This document shows positions 32,214 through 42,455 of a stretch of 64,000 nucleotides of DNA, piece after piece. Positions within the stretch are counted from its first letter, which is position 1. Each line of letters starts with the position of its first letter. Source of the stretch: Boothiomyces macroporosus (lineage: Eukaryota; Chytridiomycota; Chytridiomycetes; Rhizophydiales; Terramycetaceae). The notes beneath the pieces are model-generated. The model saw only the letters and a program-made list of their open reading frames with translations, was not told where the DNA came from and did not search any database. The position numbers were made by a program, and so were the translations under genes. The stretch lies in NCBI GenBank assembly GCA_027604185.1, contig JADGKB010000009.1, forward strand, positions 173,412 through 237,411, written 5' to 3'.

Positions 32214-33219
32214 ATGATTTACCAGCAACTCAGTAGCGAGATATTTTCAGTCTTCAATAAAGTGATATTAGTTGAAGCCTCAATATGCCTAATGTTGTGC
32301 TTTCTGCCACTCATGGTGACAGTGGGAAAGGCTATAGTACCGAATATGATTTATTCTTTGACACTGACAATCATCAATGCTTGCGGTTGTATTTATGTGA
32401 TAGCGTTCAATAGCATAGACTATACTATAAAAGAATGGGCATCAGGAATTTTGGGTTGCTTAATATACAACACGTTATCTTACTGTATCTGCCTGTCATC
32501 CCTATCCATCTACGCGGCAATTGCAGTGGATAGATATGCAGCAGTATATCACGGCAAAAGCTTTACGAAAAACGAGATATACATTATTATTGCAATAATA
32601 ATACTAATTGCGACAGCTTATTCACTCCTTGCCAGTATAATTGCCTCAAACAACGACATTCTAGCACCACAGAGTTCAAACTTATGGTGTACATTTTCAT
32701 ACAATGACAAGTCTTCATCAGTTCTGTCAATCCTGTTTTACTTGTCGCTATTCCTGCTTTTCACGATTGCATCAACACTGATATACTGCTACTTTTCTAT
32801 TTGGAAGAAATACAGCAGTGTACTGAAACAACAGGTGTACCGATTCACTACGAATGAAAAGAAGGAGCAGAAACTCATTATGGTGTCTGTTTTGACGTGT
32901 TTGGTGTTTGTTACATTTTGGAGTCCAATGTAACTCTTTGCTAATTTAGGCTCTTTAAAATAGTATATGAATATGCAACTAGTAGAGAAATACACTATGC
33001 AGTAGATTTCTTGGCGCTAATATGTATCATTGCTAGTTTTGGCGCAACATCTTTGATTGTGTTGCTTTCTGACGAGCGATTTCTGAGAAACCTGAAATTG
33101 ACATTGGGAATTTCCACTGTATCGCAAACTAATAGCTCAAGTAAGAATCTCCTAACATAGAACTCACGCAAGACACTGGGTACCCCGGATCTTTAATTGT
33201 TTCGGAGCAACAGGAGTGA
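32214..33219 (+). CDS. GPCR-like seven-helix receptor, tandem copy 1
   Basis: Exons 32214-32929, 32950-33140 and 33161-33219, with two 20-nt introns, give 321 residues. Helices include ICLMLCFLPLMVTVGKAIV, LTLTIINACGCIYVIAF, CICLSSLSIYAAIAV and IYIIIAIIILIATAYSLLAS. A DRY motif ends helix 3 (IAVDRYAAVYHG) and a CWxP-like FVTFWSPM marks helix 6. Helix 7 comes from exon 2. The paired extracellular cysteines (GCLIY; NLWCTF) fit the conserved class A disulphide. It is paralogous to the next gene, with the same intron positions. Ligand and G-protein coupling are unknown. Confidence 0.8.
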
Positions 33220-33301
33220 GGTTGGAGTTCTATACACGTTATCCCTTGGGCTCTTTTAGATAACCTTTTAATAAATTACAGGTACGCTATCCTTGTGAAA
33301 T

Positions 33302-34422
33302 ATGAAAATCATTACATTTGCGGCTATTCTAACGCTTCATTGTTCAGTGCCATATTTGAACAATGTTGTCATCATAGAACAAACGCTTCCTAAAATGAAT
33401 ATTGAGGCAAGTGCAGATTTGTTTTCAATTTTTGATCAATTTCTCTTGGGAGAAGCTTCCATATGTTTTCTCCTGAGCTGTCTTCCACTACTCGTAGTTG
33501 CTTCAAGATATTTGGCACCAAATATGATTTACTCATTAGCTCTTTCACTTATCAATGCTTTGGGGTGTATACAGATTTTGGCTTATAATGGTATAGATTA
33601 TTCAATGAAAAAGTGGGTGACAGGGGATATTGGGTGTCTAGTTTACACTGCAACCTCCCATTGGATATGTTTAACATCAATCGCGATTTATACCGTAATT
33701 GCAATTGACAGATACCTTAATGTGCTATATTCATCTAATTTTAATTGCAGACAAGTAATCTTTGTGATTATACTGGTTTTCATTTCAATGTTCACGTACT
33801 CTATCTCAACAAGCGTAGTAGCATTCAATAGCGGCCTGCTAGAATTACAAGACTCTAATGTATGGTGTACATTTTCTTACCGTCAATCCTCATCTAGTAT
33901 ACTCTCTATTCTCTTTTGTTCTTCAGTAGCCATTCTCTTACTTTGTACCATTTCACTGGTATTCTGTTATTACCAAATCTGGAAAAAGTTTAACGAAATA
34001 GTGCAGCGGCAAGTTTATCGGATCCATGAAATCGAGCGGAAAGAAAGGAAACTAATCAAAGTGTCAATTTTGACATGCTTGGCATTCATAATTTTTTGGA
34101 CGCCAATGTACAACTGCCTAACATAGGTTTACAAAAATCTTGTATGAATACTTTACAGCTTCAAAATCCGGGTACCTTTTTGATTATATTTCGTTGGTTA
34201 GTTTGGTTGCCAGTTTTGGAACAACTTCGATTATGGTGATGGTGTCAGATGTGCGATTCTATTATTCCTTTAGGGAATACTTTGGGTTTCAGAAAACGAT
34301 AAGGCAAAGCAGTACAGGTAATATTTGCTAATATAGATCAAGAAAACGGGGAAGCTTTTCCAGAGTCTGAAAGGAACACAAGAGACAACCTAACTCGTGA
34401 GGCTGAGCATTCATATTTGTGA
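33302..34422 (+). CDS. GPCR-like seven-helix receptor, tandem copy 2
   Basis: Exons 33302-34107, 34127-34317 and 34337-34422, with two 19-nt introns, give 360 residues. It follows copy 1 in the same orientation and repeats its features: IAIDRYLNVLYS (DRY), FIIFWTPM, NVWCTFSY, and a helix-7 exon of exactly 191 nt in both genes. The start is uncertain. The ATG at 33302 adds a hydrophobic, signal-like MKIITFAAILTLHCSVPYLN, whereas alignment with copy 1 favours the ATG at 33395. The tails differ (copy 2 ends REAEHSYL), suggesting different regulation after duplication. Confidence 0.8.
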
Positions 34423-34463
34423 TTCTTGATAATAAACGAATGAAAATACTATATATTATATGT

Positions 34464-36258
34464 CTAAATGCACCAAAAGATTGACTTTTGATTAGATTTT
34501 ACAACTTGCTTGTGGTTTCTAGGTGGAATAATATGTTTTGGGGGCTCTCTATTGCCATTTGCAGGAGCACTTTGAATCGGAGAGACAGTATACGCACTGT
34601 CTGGATTCCTGCTTGGTTGAACATTGCCCAGCTGAGAAAATGGAAATGGCCCAGCATACAAGTTATGGGCAGATTCTGTTGAGCTTTCTGAAGATGCGTA
34701 CCCAGGCGAAACAGGAGAGTATATCTGTGGAGGTTTAGAAACAACAGAGGTAGATATTGGAACGACAGGTGGATGATAATCCAACTGTGCAGTAGAGAAT
34801 TGCGGTGAATAGTACAGCTGTGATGGCTGCGGAGAATGGAGCTCCGTACTCATGATAGGAGCAGTGCTAGGTCCAAAATCTTTTCGAATATTGCTTTCAG
34901 ACTTGAATTTGCTCGATAGAATCAAGTGGCTATCTCGAGACTTTGCACCAACTGTTTTACTTCTTTGCGCAGGTTTCTTTTGGGCTTGGTCAGGAATAGA
35001 AAAAGAACCAAAATCTGGAAGAACAAAGTTTGATGATTGAAATGCTGGAAGCTGGGGATCAAATATGCCTTTTTGGGCAATGTATGTATTGTAGGATATT
35101 GGACTAGGAGCTCGAGCAATATGGTTAAGACTTGAGGGTTTAGGAGATTCCTTTGCGGAAATAGGACTGGCACTACGAGGAAAAGTATGCCCGGGATACA
35201 AAGTAGACTGTTGTGGACTAGCTGGTCTAGTGATTTCATGCTTTTGGGAAATTGAAGCCAAAGGACTTGGGGTTCTATACATATTGATGCTTGGACCAGA
35301 ATCACTCGAGCTCTTTACACTGCTTGAGATTTCCATGGCAATGCTACTAAGTTCGATTGGAGGTATCAAAGTCGAGCTGGAGGTGACACCACTAGCAACA
35401 GACGGATCAGGAGAAGCAACTCTAGATGGGTTTAAAGGAACCATAGGAGTGGACATGTGTGGCATATGATTTCCATTAACCAACGGGCTTCCTACTTCCA
35501 AATGGTGTTCGGATTTTCTACCATGAAAAGAAGGTGTATATTCATGAACTTTTTGCCTGATGGCACCAACTGTTTTAGCGATAGGCTCAACAGACTTTTT
35601 AACTGTATTGCTTTTGATTGGAGCATGTTTTCTTGAGTCGGATTTGCTCCTTGATAATTGAACGGGCGGTAATGGCATATGTTCAGTTGTAACATCGACA
35701 TTATCTAAAGTACTTTTACGGTTATAAGAGATTTTGGAATCGTGAGTGGTAGGTTCAGGGAATAAATCAATCAAAAAGTCGCTGTTGTCAATTGCAGAAT
35801 CGAGCAAATTAAGCGCAGATTTGATGTTGAATGCGTCCTGGATCGTATTGTTGTTGTTTCCACTATCCACAGATTTTACAGTATTGTGGGATACACGGTC
35901 ACTGTCTGGAGTAGACTCTGAGAGGATTGTAGAGTCAGAGCTGACTGGTCTATCTATAATATTGAAATCTGACTGCAACTGGTATTTTAAAGAATCTAAT
36001 TTTTCCATTTCGTTTGGATTTGCGAACGGTTTGCGCCAAAGCCTTATATTTAATGCCCAACGGCCAAGTGATTTCCGCTTGTGTAACTTTCCATTTTGAG
36101 TTTAGGAAGAATTTTCTGTCGCCGTTTTTCATACAAATAGCAATCAAGGAGGGCAATTCCTTTGGCGGGCATATAAAGTGAAACCAAGTAGGTGGTAAAT
36201 CTATGGGTTTTTTGGAAATAGTTTTTTGATAATTTCTTTTTTTTATCAATTCCTGCAT
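34464..36258 (-). CDS. WW-like domain protein with long Ser/Pro-rich region
   Basis: Exons 36062-36258 and 34464-36042 flank a 19-nt intron (36043-36061, GTTGGGCATTAAATATAAG); the product is 591 residues. Residues about 20-70 resemble a divergent WW domain: LPPTWFHFI, then DRKFFLNSK, ending in the ITWP completed by splicing. The remaining 500 residues are disordered and rich in Ser, Pro, His and Gln, with many SP motifs (RASPDP, RTPSPLA, RPASPQQ), suggesting heavy phosphorylation. No catalytic domain is seen. Near the stop an 18-nt GTAAAATCTAATCAAAAG could be an additional in-frame intron, so the last residues are ambiguous. Function unknown. Confidence 0.6.
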
Positions 36259-36877
36259 TGCATGTGTTATTCAGAAAGGTCCCATGAAATTATTCGGAAC
36301 TTTTTACGTTTTGGTTAGACTGAAATGAGCCCGACTTGCAAATAGGCTGATTGGCCAAGAAATGCTAGTCACGATGCAGGCAGCTGCAATTTGCTCGTCT
36401 GAAGCTGAAGAGTTTGAATAATAAAAAGGTGGACGGTGATGGTAGCGGTTGACAAAAACGGCTTTTTTTCATTCAATCAGTTTTTATCGTCGTGATTTCC
36501 ATTTTCAGTGTCTACCAATCAAGTTTTTGACAGCCCAGAGATTTATAGCAATTTGATGGAACGAATAGTAGGGATTATATTTACATGCAAAACAGACTAC
36601 CTTTTTTTTAATTTTGTTTGTGATCAATGTGAAATCAGGCGGTGTCTGTGCTCACGGTCATTGGGTGAAAAAAATGAGTACAGGCTATGAATGGATTCAT
36701 TAAATGACCTTTGGAGGGCAAATTAAAGTTTTTGGGGTTTGCAAGCAGAATGGTTTTACTCTTTATGAAAACTACGAGTGTAGTGTTGAAGATAGTGAAC
36801 GGTAAAACGTTTCTCGTTTAATTCTGAATGAAAAGCAATTTGGATATATTACAACTACAGATCCTGGTGTAACCAAT
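36259..36877. other. Intergenic region with short open frames only
   Basis: This 619-nt stretch separates two minus-strand genes. Plus-strand frames at 36508-36690 (no good ATG) and 36704-36805 (33 codons from an ATG) look weakly protein-like but have no family signature. I see no RNA gene. It probably contains the promoter of the WW-like gene and the 3' flank of the exonuclease-like gene. Confidence 0.45.
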
Positions 36878-37552
36878 TCAGTGCGAACCACAACGTTTTT
36901 CGCTTAAAAAGTTTGCTAGATTATCATGGTATGCCACAGTTACAGTGCAGTATGCAAGAATAGCGACTGGGAATGGGCGAGGGCATACAATTGGATGAGC
37001 TTCTAGCAGTGGCAAAGCGCGGTTACGAATAGCTTGTATTGCGGACTTTTGGTAAAAGGATAGTTGCAGGTATTCATCTAAAATGTCGAAATACTCTGGT
37101 TGCCCAATTCCGAATGATTTTACTTCTGCTTGCAGGCAAAGGACGTTTTCAAGGAAGCAATTCCATTCCTTTGCTTTGGCAATAGTATTGGAGTCAAAGA
37201 ACACTTTTAGAATGCCAGAACTTTCTAAAATCCTCTTCAGGTTCGCCCCGCAATGTTCAAACACAAAACAATCAGGGATAGAGATTAGGTCTATGATATA
37301 CACCACTACAGTATCGCTGACATGAATTAGAAAGAGTGCATCAGATTGGTTGTCATCTATGGCGAGGAAACCAATATTCAAATGCTCGACTGTCAAAGTT
37401 GCCAAATAGTTCAACAGAATTTCCATCAGATGGGCAGTGTCAATCAATTCATACATCAGTCCAAGCTTTTTCAAGCTCACATCCTTGCGCTCTTGAATAA
37501 CTAAATCTTGTAGCTGTGGTTTGAGATCAGACATGCAGTAAAATTCATGCAT
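36878..37552 (-). CDS. 3'-5' exonuclease-fold protein, probably inactive
   Basis: A single-exon gene of 224 residues. The fold pattern resembles the EXD1/WRN-exonuclease (DEDD) family: strands around LNIGFLAIDDNQSDALFLIH, then ANLKRILESSGILKVFFDSN. The usual Exo I D-x-E appears as DDN, and the Exo III Y-x3-D appears as YQKSA, so key metal-binding acids seem missing. It may be a pseudo-nuclease with an RNA- or DNA-binding role; this is inference. Its ATG lies only 5 nt after the stop of the upstream hydrolase gene. A second in-frame Met (37534) could be used instead. Confidence 0.6.
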   Translation of the reverse strand: MHEFYCMSDLKPQLQDLVIQERKDVSLKKLGLMYELIDTAHLMEILLNYLATLTVEHLNIGFLAIDDNQSDALFLIHVSDTVVVYIIDLISIPDCFVFEHCGANLKRILESSGILKVFFDSNTIAKAKEWNCFLENVLCLQAEVKSFGIGQPEYFDILDEYLQLSFYQKSAIQAIRNRALPLLEAHPIVCPRPFPVAILAYCTVTVAYHDNLANFLSEKRCGSH

Positions 37553-37557
37553 ACTAT

Positions 37558-38541
37558 TTATTTTTGAAGAAAATCTCTAATATCCTGAACGAATCTTGAA
37601 AGGAATCTCTTGTCGTGTGAGAAAAAGTGGTCTGCTCCATCGTATACAATCAATCGTCCATTTGGACACGCTTTTAACCACAGCTGCTCTGAATCTCGAT
37701 GATCTAGTGAGCCATTAATAAACAAAACTCTTCCCTTGAAATTTGGCAGCTGCTTTAGCGGGTTGGTATTCGAGAGTATTTCCACTTGCTCTAAACCAGA
37801 GTGAAAGTACATTCCCGTGTAAAGAGCAATTTCATTCACCATGTCGTTGGAAATGTTTTCATTCTTGTTTGCTTGAGCGATTAACCCTTTCAGCATGAAA
37901 ATATTTGGAAGTAGGGGAATGAATAATTTGAATGCCATCATGCCTAATCCTGCTTTCCAGCCTCTTCCCACTCCAACGTTTTGTCCAGCCATTCCAATTA
38001 CTGCTGCTGAAAACAGATCGGGGTGTCTTCCGAGCAGTTCCATTCCGATATACCCACCTACAGTTAATAATGTATACCTAGAGAGCCACCAACATAGACT
38101 GGCTTAATCCCGTTAAAAATATTTGTGTGGTCTTTGACAGTGTCAATAATTACTTTGATTGCCGATTCAAGACCAAGAGCTTCATCCATTCGAGAGCCAT
38201 GACCGGGTAAATCAATCAATACACAGTGGTACTCTGTCAGTTGTCTAGCATGCTCAACAAACATCTTTCGATTACCGCCCCTAGTTAAATCCCATTTACC
38301 CGCCATGGACAAATACAATAGAGACTGCACTGTTCTTGTCTCTACCATACTCTTCATAGTTTATATTGAAATCAAGGCTGCATACTTTTTTGAAACATGG
38401 TTTACAACGAGAGGCAAGAGGTTTATCAGACGAAGCACAAGCATAGTCCAAACACTTGCTACAGAATATTTGGTTACATTCTGGGCACTGGCTGGCAAAG
38501 AAATATATTGATTTGGAACACGATTTGCAGGTGGATGGCAT
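37558..38541 (-). CDS. Zinc-finger plus alpha/beta hydrolase fusion
   Basis: Exons 38300-38541, 38078-38280 and 37558-38057, with introns of 19 and 20 nt, give 314 residues. Residues 1-52 hold eight or more cysteines in CxxC pairs (CKSCSKSIYFFASQCPECNQ, then CSKC, CKPCFKKVC), a FYVE/B-box-like zinc-binding module. An alpha/beta hydrolase follows: oxyanion FVHGGGGN (made by splicing), LIDLPGHGSR, nucleophile elbow VGGSLGG (also made by splicing), acid near INGSLDHRDSE, and His in DGADHFFSHD. All triad elements are present. The substrate is unknown. The finger may direct it to membranes or proteins. Confidence 0.8.
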
Positions 38542-39054
38542 GTCGGGAAAGTAAATTCCAGTGGCTATTGTCTATTGTATTCTGGATAGAAAGAAACTCA
38601 CCATATACAATTACCGTTTCAAAATTATGCAATTAAGTTGCTCTGGACCGCGTAGTTACTACTAGTCCATTTAAACCAGCTTGCAGCTCTTTAATCAATA
38701 CTTTTCAAATATGGTGAATTGTACCTGCCTGCGGACAACAAAAATAATGAAAATAATGCAAATAATAACGCAACATCAATCTCAAAGGCTTTGATAGAGC
38801 AAAGTTAAACTCGGATTACTCAAACTTGTTTTCATTACCGCTGTTTCAGTGATTGAAAACCAGACCGCAACACATCACAACAAAATTAGCTTTTCTACAA
38901 GAATAAAGGTATAGGTCTTTAATCTATACACTTCCTGAAGGATATACGCTTGTTTTGTTTTTATTTACAAATATTTGACATCCATCTCGATTCATGTGGC
39001 GCATCCAAATAAAATCGATATGGGCGCTCTCGTTTTTTTAATATTTCACCTCTC
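38542..39054. other. Divergent intergenic region
   Basis: These 513 nt lie between the starts of the minus-strand hydrolase gene and the plus-strand GPI-protein gene. The region is A/T-rich, with ACAAAAATAATGAAAATAAT-like runs near 38730. No gene, repeat array or RNA was recognised; both promoters are expected here. Confidence 0.5.
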
Positions 39055-39740
39055 ATGTTCCTTCAAATTGCTTCATTATTAATTGCATCAGCATCAGCTC
39101 AGTTTACAGACAAGTGCGGGTTGCCTGCAGATAACGCCTGCTTGGTCAAAAATGCGCAATACACTTTTGTGGGTACTGTTACTTCCAACACTATTTCTTC
39201 AGGCGGAAGCGCTTCAAATTACAATGCCACGCTCTCTGTTAGATGTATGTTTGCCTCATTTTCATCCCCTCCATCATCCGGTGAGGGTTTAGTTGGTAAG
39301 TTGAATTTAATGTAGGCAACACTATTACTGTCACTGGATGGGGTGTTCCAAATCCAAAATGTCCTAACGGCTTGGGAGCAGCAGCCAATGTTCAAGATAC
39401 TAATATTTACTTTATCAACGTTGCACAACGTCCACAAGCTGGACAGAGTGCACAGAATATTATTTACGCTGTGCAAGATATCTGTGTAGGTGGCATTCCA
39501 TTCAACCAAGCCAATTTACAGACCATTTCTGATGTTCTTGCTCAAAACCCAGGCAATGCCATCACTGGAGCCGCCGCCGGCACTGATGCTGCTTGCACTC
39601 TACCAAAATCTAGTGTTTCCTCATCTTCATCTACTACTGGTTCATCTGGTACCCCACAATTCAATGCTGGTGCTCGCCCTGAAACCACTTATTTGGCATT
39701 TGCTGCGTTCCTTGTCGGTTCTGTATTTCTATCAATGTGA
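39055..39740 (+). CDS. Secreted GPI-anchored Cys-rich protein, paralogue 1
   Basis: Exons 39055-39295 and 39316-39740 with a 20-nt intron give 221 residues. A signal peptide (MFLQIASLLIASASAQ) is followed by a domain with spaced cysteines (DKCGLPADNACLVKNAQYTF, VRCMFASFSSPPSSGEG, PKCPNG, DICVGGIPF). A Ser/Thr-rich stalk and a C-terminal hydrophobic GPI signal (TYLAFAAFLVGSVFLSM) come last. This is typical of fungal cell-surface proteins. The next gene is a clear paralogue that lacks this intron. Function unknown. Confidence 0.8.
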
Positions 39741-39865
39741 ACAATATAAAAGTTAGTGTTTTAAAGCTAATTAATTTGCAATATTAAATCGCGAATATCA
39801 GTGCAAGATTTGTGGCTCAGCCATCTGGTGTTTTGAATCCAAAAAATTCCTTTTTAAAAATTTCA

Positions 39866-40513
39866 ATGATATTCCTCTTGTTAAGCAATGCGCTTGGCCA
39901 ACTATACGGCTGCGAACAGACTTCTGACCCAGTAGCCTGTTTCATAAAGAATTCTCAATACACAGTAGTAGGAACAGTACTTTCCACAGACGTTGGAACA
40001 CCATTTGGAAACCCGACAAATTATGGGGCTAAAATAGCTATTAGATGCATGTACGCTTCATTTACAGTACCACCAAGCTCAGGCGATGGAATAGTCGGAA
40101 ATACAGTTTCAGTTACAGGGTTTGGAACACCAAATGGTCAATGCGGTACTAATATCAATCCAGGAGCGACAGCCAATGTAGGCGATACAAAGATATACTT
40201 TTTGTATGTAGCTACAACTCAGTCTGGAGTAGCACCTAAACAAATGACTTATTCATTGCAAAATCCTTGCACTGGAGGTATTCCATTCAGTGTATCAAAC
40301 ATGTACAAGATTGGGGATATATTAGCAAGTAATCCTGGTAATGCGATTAATGGAAGCAGTTTTGGTAGTGATCCTACTTGTGCAATTCCGCCAAAATCGT
40401 TCAACGTTTCTGGAGTGATTACAAATTCTAGTGGTGTAACTACTACCATATCTAGTGGTGCTATTAGAACTGTGCCATTAGCTTTTCTATCAGTAGTTTT
40501 ATTAGTCTTGTAA
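39866..40513 (+). CDS. Secreted GPI-anchored Cys-rich protein, paralogue 2
   Basis: A single-exon gene of 215 residues. The start was set at the first ATG (39866); upstream codons are open only from a GTG. A short signal peptide (MIFLLLSNALG) precedes a domain matching its neighbour: CFIKNSQYTVVGTV, IRCMYASFTVPPSSGDG, NPCTGGIPFSVSN, then a Ser/Thr stalk and the GPI signal (RTVPLAFLSVVLLVL). Where paralogue 1 has an intron inside VG|N, this gene reads straight through GIVGNTVSV. They lie in tandem 125 nt apart. Confidence 0.8.
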   Translation: MIFLLLSNALGQLYGCEQTSDPVACFIKNSQYTVVGTVLSTDVGTPFGNPTNYGAKIAIRCMYASFTVPPSSGDGIVGNTVSVTGFGTPNGQCGTNINPGATANVGDTKIYFLYVATTQSGVAPKQMTYSLQNPCTGGIPFSVSNMYKIGDILASNPGNAINGSSFGSDPTCAIPPKSFNVSGVITNSSGVTTTISSGAIRTVPLAFLSVVLLVL

Positions 40514-41166
40514 TATATTTATAATGAAATATTACTTGCTTTTTGATTACAGTGTAGTGCATTTGTAAAGTTTGGAATTCAGATACAAAGTATTCTATTA
40601 ATCTGCTCTCATAGTGAAACAGATACTGTACAAAATCAGCCCGATACCAATTTCGTTTAAACATGGTCTTTATTTTCAATCCTAATTCTCTTCAAGATAA
40701 TCGAATACCAGGTATCGCGGATGATCTCTGCACCATTTCAAGACTGCTATTCTCCTACAGTATTCAAGATCATTTTCAGCTATAGTTAGAGCCGCTTTGA
40801 TATTTCTACTGCATTTTTGGTCTAGTCAATTATTGTCATTTTGTAATTGCAAAAAAGACAACTTTTAAGCTTGTGACTAATTATATTAACGTGAACGAGT
40901 TGGGGCCGGGATGAGCATCAGGTTAACTATAGCTAGAATTACCAGTGTTCGAAAGAAATATTTCCTGGACTGTGCAGCTTTTTTTGAAAGACAGTCGTTT
41001 GTATAGCAGTTTGATCAGCATTCATTTGCAAGTCATTTCGATTGGGCTTTAAAAGTCGTACTTAGGGTTTTTGTGTCGCCTAACTGATTGGATCATGCTC
41101 GCCATTTGTAGCAATGGAACTTCTTGAGAATCTCCATATCAAACAGGTATGTGTAATTTAATTTAT
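40514..41166. other. Intergenic region, possible decayed minus-strand coding
   Basis: This 653-nt gap lies between convergent genes. On the minus strand two short frames read somewhat like protein: 40682-40825 (ending RYLVFDYLEEN) and 40464-40661 (starting MFKRNWYRADF). Neither has a start, splice pattern or family I can support, and frames of this length are expected by chance. Nothing else was recognised. Confidence 0.35.
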
Positions 41167-41766
41167 TTAAGCATCGCATTTAACTTCCCAAGGTCTTTGG
41201 CATTGTTGGGTAGATTCGCACCAAGTGTAACCTGCGGAAGCTTTGCATCCATGAGAATCAGAGTCACCACCAACTACTACAGGGCATTGTGTTTCCCAAG
41301 GTCTTTGGCATTGTTGGGTAGATTCGCACCAAGTGTAACCGGCAGATGGGATACAACCGTGAGCATCTCTGTCTCCGCCAACATTTCTCTTTTCAACTGC
41401 TGGGCATTGTGTTTCCCAAGGTCTTTGGCATTGTTGAGTAGATTCGCACCAAGTATAACCTGCGGAAGCTTTGCATCCATGAGAATCAGAGTCACCACCA
41501 ACTACTACAGGGCATTGTTGTTCCCAAGGTCTTTGGCATTGTTGAGTAGATTCACACCAAGTGTAGCCGGCAGATGGGATACAACCGTGAGCATCTCTAT
41601 CACCACCAGGGACAGGACACTTTTCTTCCCAAGGGCGTTGGCACTTTTGAGTAGATTCACACCAAGTGTAGCCGGCAGATGGGATACAACCATGAACATC
41701 TCTATCACCTCCAACAACAGGAGAAGCTGAAGCAGCAGCAACAAGTAAAGCAATAAATACTGACAT
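41167..41766 (-). CDS. Secreted protein of five W-C modules
   Basis: An intronless gene of 199 residues; the start is the Met before the signal peptide (MSVFIALLVAAASAS). Five modules of about 38 residues follow, each of the form GGDxDxHGC, then SAGYTWCEST, then QxCQRPWE, then C, giving four cysteines per module that could form two disulphides. A dibasic KR (PAVEKRNVGG) between modules 3 and 4 could be a Kex2 site. Modules 2-3 and 4-5 are nearly identical at DNA level (offset 228 nt). Similar short modules occur in many microbial secreted proteins as far as I recall; their role is unknown. A GTATAAATAC element lies 28 nt upstream. Confidence 0.85.
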   Translation of the reverse strand: MSVFIALLVAAASASPVVGGDRDVHGCIPSAGYTWCESTQKCQRPWEEKCPVPGGDRDAHGCIPSAGYTWCESTQQCQRPWEQQCPVVVGGDSDSHGCKASAGYTWCESTQQCQRPWETQCPAVEKRNVGGDRDAHGCIPSAGYTWCESTQQCQRPWETQCPVVVGGDSDSHGCKASAGYTWCESTQQCQRPWEVKCDA

Positions 41767-42455
41767 TTTGATAAATAGCATTTCTGTATTGCTGTATTTA
41801 TACCCTTTGAGAGACACCACTGTGGGGTTACACAGGCTAAACTGCGGTCACGCAAGCCTATTTGGGTATTCAAAGGGTCGTTATTCAAGTTTTGTCAAGA
41901 GCAAGTGTTGTGTTTCAGAATTAATCACAAAATTCTAGAGATTGAGGCACTCATGAATTTGGATGTTTTTTAAAAGATACTATTGGGCTGTCAAACACTG
42001 TATTATTCATGGTCGGTTATATTAAATCCAAAGTGTTATAATATTAAAGTTCTATATTGGGACCAAAAGAAGATCCAAAATTGGAACCAAATGGGCCCAG
42101 GTTGCCCCACAGCCAAGAAACAAAAGAAAACAGAACGCCAAACCGGTATATCATTAAAGAAACCGTAATCAACTTGACCAGGGTAACTATATTAAAATCT
42201 CTGATATCTGGCAACATTGTTAATTATATGGGATTGAAATCATTCTCAAAGGAATGCAGCCACGGTTTTGCCACCACAACAACTGTTGAGTTTTCTATTT
42301 TGGCACATGAAGTGTTCTCGAACATTTCGTACACTCTGATTCGCGGAGAATGCCGGGTTTAATATGCGGCGAATAATTTGATTCATGATTATAATGACAA
42401 ATCACCAATCACAATAGTTCATCTTTTGATTGGACAACTTGAAAGATGAAAAGAT
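41767..42455. other. Intergenic region between W-C module genes
   Basis: These 689 nt include the TATA box of the five-module gene and the 3' flank of the three-module gene. Plus-strand open frames at 41983-42168 and 42057-42362 lack a proper ATG start and family motifs. They are not called. Confidence 0.45.
41794..41803 (-). promoter_or_regulatory. TATA box of five-module gene
   Basis: GTATAAATAC on the minus strand lies 27 nt upstream of the ATG. The same or nearly the same 10-mer precedes two other W-C module genes and the ferric-reductase gene. Confidence 0.6.

Noticed and set aside
35990..36075. Start of the WW-like protein at the internal Met at 36008
   Set aside because: A 19-nt intron joins an upstream WW-like exon in frame, so the internal Met is not the start.
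36062..36120. A 10-nt intron (GTTACACAAG) in the WW-like gene
   Set aside because: It would also restore the frame, but it is far below the observed minimum; the 19-nt alternative has a branch site and completes the WW-like ITWP.
41149..41730. 193-codon plus-strand ORF over the five-module gene
   Set aside because: It is the antisense of the repeats; the minus strand has the signal peptide, cysteine spacing and TATA box.
41983..42362. Plus-strand ORFs of 61 and 101 codons between W-C module genes
   Set aside because: No ATG near their starts, no motif, no splice pattern.
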